Of a stretch of DNA of 64,000 bases, positions 59,447 to 64,000 are shown piece by piece. The DNA is taken from positions 30,230 through 94,229 of the forward strand of contig NZ_PCOU01000022.1 of assembly GCF_002979455.1 (NCBI RefSeq), written 5' to 3'. Under the pieces are notes generated by a model that saw only the letters and a program-made list of their open reading frames with translations, was not told the DNA's origin and did not search any database. This stretch comes from Chryseobacterium sp. MYb7. Lineage in GTDB: Bacteria > Bacteroidota > Bacteroidia > Flavobacteriales > Weeksellaceae. Numbering within the stretch: position 1 is the first letter of the stretch; every line of letters begins with the position of its first letter. The translations under genes were made by a program, and so were the position numbers.

Positions 59447-60700
59447 ATGAAAATAAAAAGGCTCAATATTATCATAACGCTGGGATTCATTGCTATTATC
59501 GGAATTTTAATAGCACAGCTGATGTGGACCCGCCAGGCTTATAATCTTGAAGATAAAAAATTCAACCAAAAGGTCAATATTGCCTTAATGGAGGTTGCGG
59601 AAAAGCTCTCCGGAGGAAAAACATCTTATACTGAAAATCCTGTACAGAATATTGCCAATGACTATTACGTGGTGAATATCAACAATGAATTTCATCCTGT
59701 AGTTCTTGAATATTACCTAAAGACAGAATTCACTCGCTTTCAGATTAATACAGATTATGTGTATGCACTATACAACTGCCACAGTGATAAAATGGTCTAC
59801 GGAAAATATATGACCTCACATCAGGAAAGTCCCAGTAATAAAGTGATTAATTTTCCGAAGCACAAAAATCTGATCTATTACTTTTCCATTCGTTTTCCCG
59901 ATAAAACAACTTATCTGATCAGTTCATTAAGATTCTGGTATCTTCTGACATTTGCCCTTATCATCATCCTCTTGGTGTATGTATATTCCATTTATACCAT
60001 CATTCAGCAGAAGAAGTTTTCAGAGTTGCAGCGTGATTTTATTAATAATATGACGCATGAGTTTAAAACTCCTTTATCCTCAATACTTTTGGCTTCAGAA
60101 GCGCTTAATAAGCAGGAAATGGTACAGGAAAACTCTAAATTGCAGACGTATACTTCCATTATCATCAATCAAAGTCATAAACTTAACAGTCATATCGAGA
60201 AAATATTGAATATTGCTAAGAACGATGCTGCCGGATTGTCATTAAAGCCTCAAAAAATTCTGTTACTTCCTTTTATTCAAGAAATTGCAGATAACATACA
60301 GCAAAAGAACAAAGACCTCAGCATCGAAATTAATATTGAAAACAGCACATCCGTGATGGCTGATGAATTTCACTTTACCAATATCATTTACAATCTTTTG
60401 GATAATTCTATCAAGTATTGTGAAACGCAGCCTGTGATTAAAATTTCTGCTCATAAAGATTCAAAAGGCTTATATTTAAAGTTTAAAGACAACGGAATGG
60501 GAATTCCCGCTAAAAATATTCCTCATATTTTTGAAAAATTTTACCGGGTACATACCAAAAGAAGTGAAGAGGTAAATGGTTTCGGGCTGGGATTATTTTA
60601 TGTAAAAAAAGTCGTGCAGCAGCACCATTGGAAAATTTCTGTAGAGAATAATGAAGACAAAGGAATTACCACAACACTCTTCTTTCCGTTTTCAAATTAA
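59447..60700 (+). CDS. sensor histidine kinase (HisKA type)
   Basis: The protein is 417 residues from ATG at 59447; an in-frame TTG at 59435 is less likely. Transmembrane helices are at about 8-26 and 163-185, enclosing a periplasmic sensor of about 135 residues. The HisKA domain has His204 (INNMTHEFKTPLSSIL), and HATPase_c has N box NLLDNSIKYC, G1 DNGMGIP and G2 GFGLGLFYVKKV. It is followed after 12 bases by its OmpR-type regulator gene. It resembles the kinase encoded at 48690-50012 in layout, so the two systems are probably paralogous. Confidence 0.94.
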   Translation: MKIKRLNIIITLGFIAIIGILIAQLMWTRQAYNLEDKKFNQKVNIALMEVAEKLSGGKTSYTENPVQNIANDYYVVNINNEFHPVVLEYYLKTEFTRFQINTDYVYALYNCHSDKMVYGKYMTSHQESPSNKVINFPKHKNLIYYFSIRFPDKTTYLISSLRFWYLLTFALIIILLVYVYSIYTIIQQKKFSELQRDFINNMTHEFKTPLSSILLASEALNKQEMVQENSKLQTYTSIIINQSHKLNSHIEKILNIAKNDAAGLSLKPQKILLLPFIQEIADNIQQKNKDLSIEINIENSTSVMADEFHFTNIIYNLLDNSIKYCETQPVIKISAHKDSKGLYLKFKDNGMGIPAKNIPHIFEKFYRVHTKRSEEVNGFGLGLFYVKKVVQQHHWKISVENNEDKGITTTLFFPFSN

Positions 60701-60712
60701 TCAAGTGTAAGT

Positions 60713-61396
60713 ATGGAGAAATCTAAAATTTTATATGCCGAAGATGACAAAACAATAGCTTTTCTGGTGGAAGACAGTCTGGAAAGTTATTATGATATCA
60801 GCTGTTATTCTGATGGTGAATCTGCATTGGAGGCATTTAACAGTCAGGATTTCGATATTTGTCTGCTGGATATCATGATGCCCGGCATGAATGGATTTGA
60901 AGTAGCACAACGAATCCGCAGTAAAAATTCTGAAATTCCGATTATTTTCATCTCTGCAAAGGCTTTAAAAGAAGACAGGATTAAAGGTCTTAAAATAGGA
61001 GCTGATGATTATCTGGTAAAGCCTTTCAGCATTGAAGAACTGATGTTGAAAATTGAAGTTTTTCTGAAACGTACCAAGAAAACAGATACTTCTCCTCTAA
61101 AATATAAAGTCGGCAAATATGATTTTGATCCTAAAAACTACACTCTGCAGGGTATAGAAAACAGTATCACCCTTACCCAACGGGAATCTGATCTTCTTTT
61201 ATATTTTATCCGTCACAAGAATCTCGTGGTCAAACGACAGGAAATCCTGAAGGCGATTTGGGGTGATGATGATTATTTTATGGGGCGAAGTCTTGATGTA
61301 TTTATTTCCCGATTGCGAAAAGTATTGGCCGAAGAACAGAATGTTTTAATAGAAAATCTACACGGAATAGGTTTCCGCTTTTCTGAAAAAGAATAA
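60713..61396 (+). CDS. OmpR/PhoB-family response regulator
   Basis: This 227-residue regulator has a receiver with phosphoacceptor Asp53 (CLLDIMMPGMNGFE) and Lys in DDYLVKP, and a winged-helix domain (about 130-225; LTQRESDLLLYFIRHKN, RSLDVFISRLRKVL, ENLHGIGFRF). The recognition region is close to that of the regulator at 50002-50688, consistent with their similar direct-repeat sites (GGTTAA and TGTTAA). Predicted targets are the divergent DUF1573 gene and its own operon; the GH92 gene downstream may be read through or separate. Confidence 0.95.
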   Translation: MEKSKILYAEDDKTIAFLVEDSLESYYDISCYSDGESALEAFNSQDFDICLLDIMMPGMNGFEVAQRIRSKNSEIPIIFISAKALKEDRIKGLKIGADDYLVKPFSIEELMLKIEVFLKRTKKTDTSPLKYKVGKYDFDPKNYTLQGIENSITLTQRESDLLLYFIRHKNLVVKRQEILKAIWGDDDYFMGRSLDVFISRLRKVLAEEQNVLIENLHGIGFRFSEKE

Positions 61397-61473
61397 ATAG
61401 TTTTCAAACTGATCCAAAACACAACAGCAAATGATGATTTTAATTAATTTTAAACTTTGAAAATTTCCTATTA

Positions 61474-63771
61474 ATGAAAAATCACAGATCTACTGTTTTT
61501 CTATTTCTTTTATGTGTAACTGCACAATTTAAGGCTCAAAAATTTGAAAAATTAATACAATATGTCAACCCTCTGATCGGAACTGAAAAGATGGGACATA
61601 CTTACCCCGGAGCTACAGTTCCTTTTGGTGCGGTACAGCTAAGCCCTGAAACAGACTCCATTTCTTATGAACTTAATGGAAAATACAATGGTGAGGTTTA
61701 TAAATACTGCGCCGGCTACCGTTATGAAGATAAAACGATTGTGGGGTTCAGCTCTACCCATTTCAGCGGAACAGGCCATTCTGATCTCGGAGATTTTCTG
61801 GTGATGCCTACCGTAGGAAAGCTTCAACTGAACCCGGGAACAGCTTCCAATCCGGAAAGTGGTTACAGAAGTAGATTTTCACACCAAAACGAAACGGCAG
61901 AAGCCGGATATTATAAAGTAAAACTGGATGATCACAATATTCTTGCAGAGCTTACTGCAACGCCAAGAGTAGGAATTCACCGTTATACTTTTCCAAAGTC
62001 TGACCAGGCTCACATTATTCTGGATTTGATGGCTGGCATTTACAATTATGACGGAAAAAACATCTGGACATACGTTCGTGTAGAAAACGGAAATACCATT
62101 ACAGGCTATCGTCAGACCAATGGCTGGGCAAGAACGAGAACGGTTTATTTTGCGATGAAGTTTTCAAAACCTTTCAAATCTTACGGTCAGAAAAACTATG
62201 ATGAGAAGCAGGTTTACAAAGGGTTTTGGAGAAAATTTGACCAAAATCAGAATTTTCCGGAAATCGCAGGTAAGAATCTGAAAATGTTTTTTGATTTTGA
62301 TACTAATGAAAACGAAACCATTGAAGTAAAATTGGCCATTTCTCCGGTAAGCCAGACCAACGCCTTAGAAAATCTGGAAAAAGAAACTGGAAATATAACT
62401 TTTGATCAGGCAAAAGCACGAGCTCAGGATAACTGGAATAAGGAGTTAAATAAAATTGTCATTAAAGGTTCTGATACGGAAAAGACGAATTTTTATACGG
62501 CAATGTATCATACTTTTATCAATCCTACCACTTATATGGATGTCAATGGAGAATATAAAGGCTTGGATCAGAATATTCACAAAGCGGATGGTTTTACCAA
62601 TTACACAACCTTCTCTCTGTGGGATACGTACCGTACACTGCATCCTTTCTTTAATATCATCCAGCCGAAACGAAATGGTGACATGGTAAAATCCATGATG
62701 GCTCATTATAATCAGTTTTCGATGAAAATGCTGCCTATCTGGTCACATTATGCGAATGACAACTGGTGTATGAGCGGCTACCACAGTGTAAGTGTAGTGG
62801 CTGATGCTATTATTAAAGGGAATTACAAAGGTGATCCTGAAGAAGCTTTAAAAGCATGTATAGAAACAGCCAACAAAAGAAATTATGAAGGTATCGGACA
62901 GTATATTGATCTTGGTTATATTCCGGCTGAGAAAAACGGAACTTCAGTTTCCAATACACTGGAGTATGCCTATGATGACTGGGCTATTGCTCAACTGGCA
63001 AAACATCTGAACAAAACAGAAATCTACAATCAGTTTATCAAGCGATCTGAAAATTGGAAAAATAATTTTGACAAAACCATCGGGTTTATGCGTCCACGTC
63101 TGGCAGATGGAAGCTTTAAAAAAGATTTTGATGTACTAAGTACCCATGGACAAGGTTTTATTGAAGGAAATTCATGGAACTACAGTTTCTTTGTTCCACA
63201 AAATCCTGATGAATTGATCAACTTGATGGGCGGAAAGAAGAAATTTGCTTCAAAACTTGATGAACTGTTCACGATGCATTTACCAGATGAATTCTTTGCA
63301 GACACCGAAGATATTACCCGTGAAGGTATTATTGGTGGATATGTTCACGGAAATGAACCCGCTCACCATGTTGCCTATTTTTATAACTGGGCAGGACAGC
63401 CATGGAAAGCACAGGCACAAATCCGCCGTATTCTGGAAATGCAATATAAAGCCACACCGGACGGACTGGGAGGAAATGATGATGCCGGGCAAATGAGTGC
63501 ATGGTATATTTTAAGTTCATTAGGCTTTTATCCTGTTGCTCCCGGATCTGAAGATTATTCTATCGGAAGTCCTTCGATTGATAGCGCTGTATTGAATCTG
63601 GAGAATGGAAAAACTTTTGAAATTGAAGCCATCAACCAAAGTCCTAAAAATGTATATGTTCAGAAAGTTCTCTTGAATGGAAAAGAGATTAAAAATTTTA
63701 CATTGAAACATTCTGAGATTATGAATGGTGGGAAGCTTACTTTTTATATGGGAAGTAAAGCGAAAAAGTAA
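61474..63771 (+). CDS. GH92 family alpha-mannosidase
   Basis: This 765-residue glycosidase has a signal peptide (residues 1-22, ending FKAQ). It matches GH92 throughout: VNPLIGTEKMGHTYPGATVPFG near the N-terminus, FSSTHFSGTGHSD, NLWDTYR-like FSLWDTYRTLHPFF, and the C-terminal catalytic blocks HGNEPAHHVAYFYNWAGQ and GLGGNDDAGQMSAWY with the acidic residues of this calcium-dependent exo-alpha-mannosidase family. It would trim alpha-linked mannose from host or fungal glycans in the periplasm. No other glycan-use gene is adjacent. It starts 77 bases after the response regulator gene. Confidence 0.95.
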   Translation: MKNHRSTVFLFLLCVTAQFKAQKFEKLIQYVNPLIGTEKMGHTYPGATVPFGAVQLSPETDSISYELNGKYNGEVYKYCAGYRYEDKTIVGFSSTHFSGTGHSDLGDFLVMPTVGKLQLNPGTASNPESGYRSRFSHQNETAEAGYYKVKLDDHNILAELTATPRVGIHRYTFPKSDQAHIILDLMAGIYNYDGKNIWTYVRVENGNTITGYRQTNGWARTRTVYFAMKFSKPFKSYGQKNYDEKQVYKGFWRKFDQNQNFPEIAGKNLKMFFDFDTNENETIEVKLAISPVSQTNALENLEKETGNITFDQAKARAQDNWNKELNKIVIKGSDTEKTNFYTAMYHTFINPTTYMDVNGEYKGLDQNIHKADGFTNYTTFSLWDTYRTLHPFFNIIQPKRNGDMVKSMMAHYNQFSMKMLPIWSHYANDNWCMSGYHSVSVVADAIIKGNYKGDPEEALKACIETANKRNYEGIGQYIDLGYIPAEKNGTSVSNTLEYAYDDWAIAQLAKHLNKTEIYNQFIKRSENWKNNFDKTIGFMRPRLADGSFKKDFDVLSTHGQGFIEGNSWNYSFFVPQNPDELINLMGGKKKFASKLDELFTMHLPDEFFADTEDITREGIIGGYVHGNEPAHHVAYFYNWAGQPWKAQAQIRRILEMQYKATPDGLGGNDDAGQMSAWYILSSLGFYPVAPGSEDYSIGSPSIDSAVLNLENGKTFEIEAINQSPKNVYVQKVLLNGKEIKNFTLKHSEIMNGGKLTFYMGSKAKK

Positions 63772-63802
63772 AACAGTGAAGGGGGTTGAAATAATAAGTT
63801 TT

Positions 63803-63849
63803 GGCTAAAGCCAATGGAAGTTTTCAAAATAAAAGAGCGGGCTAAAGCC
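63803..63849. repeat. two GGCTAAAGCC units
   Basis: The 10-mer GGCTAAAGCC occurs at 63803-63812 and 63840-63849, each in a short palindromic setting (TTGGCTAAAGCCAA for the first). Such units are common in flavobacterial spacers. Confidence 0.5.
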
Positions 63850-63854
63850 TAGTC

Positions 63855-63884
63855 ATGGTCGGAAGAAATTTCCGACCATTTTTT
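63855..63884 (+). terminator. terminator after the GH92 gene
   Basis: A 10-base perfect stem ATGGTCGGAA/TTCCGACCAT with a five-base loop is followed by six Ts, about 85 bases after the GH92 stop. Confidence 0.8.
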
Positions 63885-63889
63885 ATGTT

Positions 63890-64000
63890 TTAAGTTTTGA
63901 AGACTTTTGCAGGATCACCCCCCGCAAATATTATTAGAATTGCGGTAATCATATCCCGAAGTTCCATAGCGATGCGTCTTTTAGCTGTTTTATATCCTAA
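63890..64000 (-). CDS. possible C-terminal end of a gene cut by the window edge
   Basis: An open frame enters from the right edge and ends with TAA at 63890, giving 36 residues with the stretch GYKTAKRRIAMELRDMITAI and ending AKVFKT. The convergent position behind a terminator and the charged helix-like composition are compatible with a real gene end, but no family is recognised and the frame is short enough to be chance. Confidence 0.25.
   Translation of the reverse strand, partial: LGYKTAKRRIAMELRDMITAILIIFAGGDPAKVFKT

Noticed and set aside
1..64000. tRNA, rRNA, CRISPR arrays and known riboswitches.
   Set aside because: No cloverleaf with a typical T-arm, no regularly spaced repeats with unique spacers and no recognisable riboswitch core were found by reading.

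Overview
The window reads as a chromosome segment of a Chryseobacterium-like flavobacterium (family Weeksellaceae). The basis is AT-rich DNA, two proteins with C-terminal type IX secretion (T9SS) sorting domains, a SusC/SusD pair, a GLPGLI-family protein, Bacteroidetes promoters (TTG about 19-23 bp before TAnnTTTG), and short double-glycine-leader peptides of the kind annotated 'bacteriocin-like' in Chryseobacterium. No tRNA, rRNA, CRISPR array, transposase or prophage was seen.

Layout. 1-1.7 kb: a secreted T9SS subtilase. 1.8-7.6 kb, minus strand: two lipoproteins and a run of small membrane proteins (DUF1361, DUF4153/4173-like) with a COQ4-like protein and a winged-helix regulator; one 17-bp palindrome lies before two of these genes and is probably the regulator's operator. 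7.8-12.3 kb: SusD and SusC with a clear promoter. 12.6-16.6 kb: an enoyl-CoA hydratase, a tail-collar protein plus a T9SS cargo protein, and a SMUG2-like glycosylase with a DUF4241 protein. 16.8 kb: a Cys-rich leader peptide.

17-33 kb, minus strand: a nearly complete phenylacetate degradation cluster, in transcription order TetR regulator, paaK, paaE, paaA, paaB, paaC, a frameshifted hydrolase, paaD, paaG, a four-helix-bundle gene, paaH, two small unknowns, paaI, paaJ, paaY, an esterase and paaZ. PaaK makes phenylacetyl-CoA, PaaABCDE epoxidises it, PaaG isomerises it, PaaZ opens the ring and oxidises the aldehyde, and PaaJ and PaaH complete a beta-oxidation-like route. No paaF lies inside the cluster; the hydratase at 12.7 kb could serve. 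PaaZ carries an extra C-terminal DUF1569-like domain. Most spacers are filled with AT-rich inverted repeats, and one repeat pair encloses the four-helix-bundle gene.

33-43 kb, plus strand: clpB, a second Cys-rich leader peptide, a four-gene operon ending in a LytS/NarL-type two-component system, two tandem M43 metalloprotease lipoproteins, and a PAP2 phosphatase fused to a probable beta-barrel. 43-51 kb: an M1 peptidase, an outer-membrane receptor-like barrel and a GLPGLI protein next to an OmpR-type two-component system, with 11-bp-phased GGTTAA repeats at the promoters; then a secreted endonuclease/phosphatase-fold protein.

51.6-55.2 kb, minus strand: a tightly coupled five-gene cassette (DUF2589 protein, two unknowns, a cytoplasmic subtilase, a stand-alone I9-like small protein). 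This is the best candidate for an undescribed system. 55.6-64 kb: a second M1 peptidase, an SDR of the 2,4-dienoyl-CoA reductase type, a DUF1573 protein divergent from another OmpR-type two-component system with TGTTAA phased repeats between them, and a GH92 mannosidase. Two MITE-like inverted-repeat elements occupy spacers near 55.4 and 58.6 kb.
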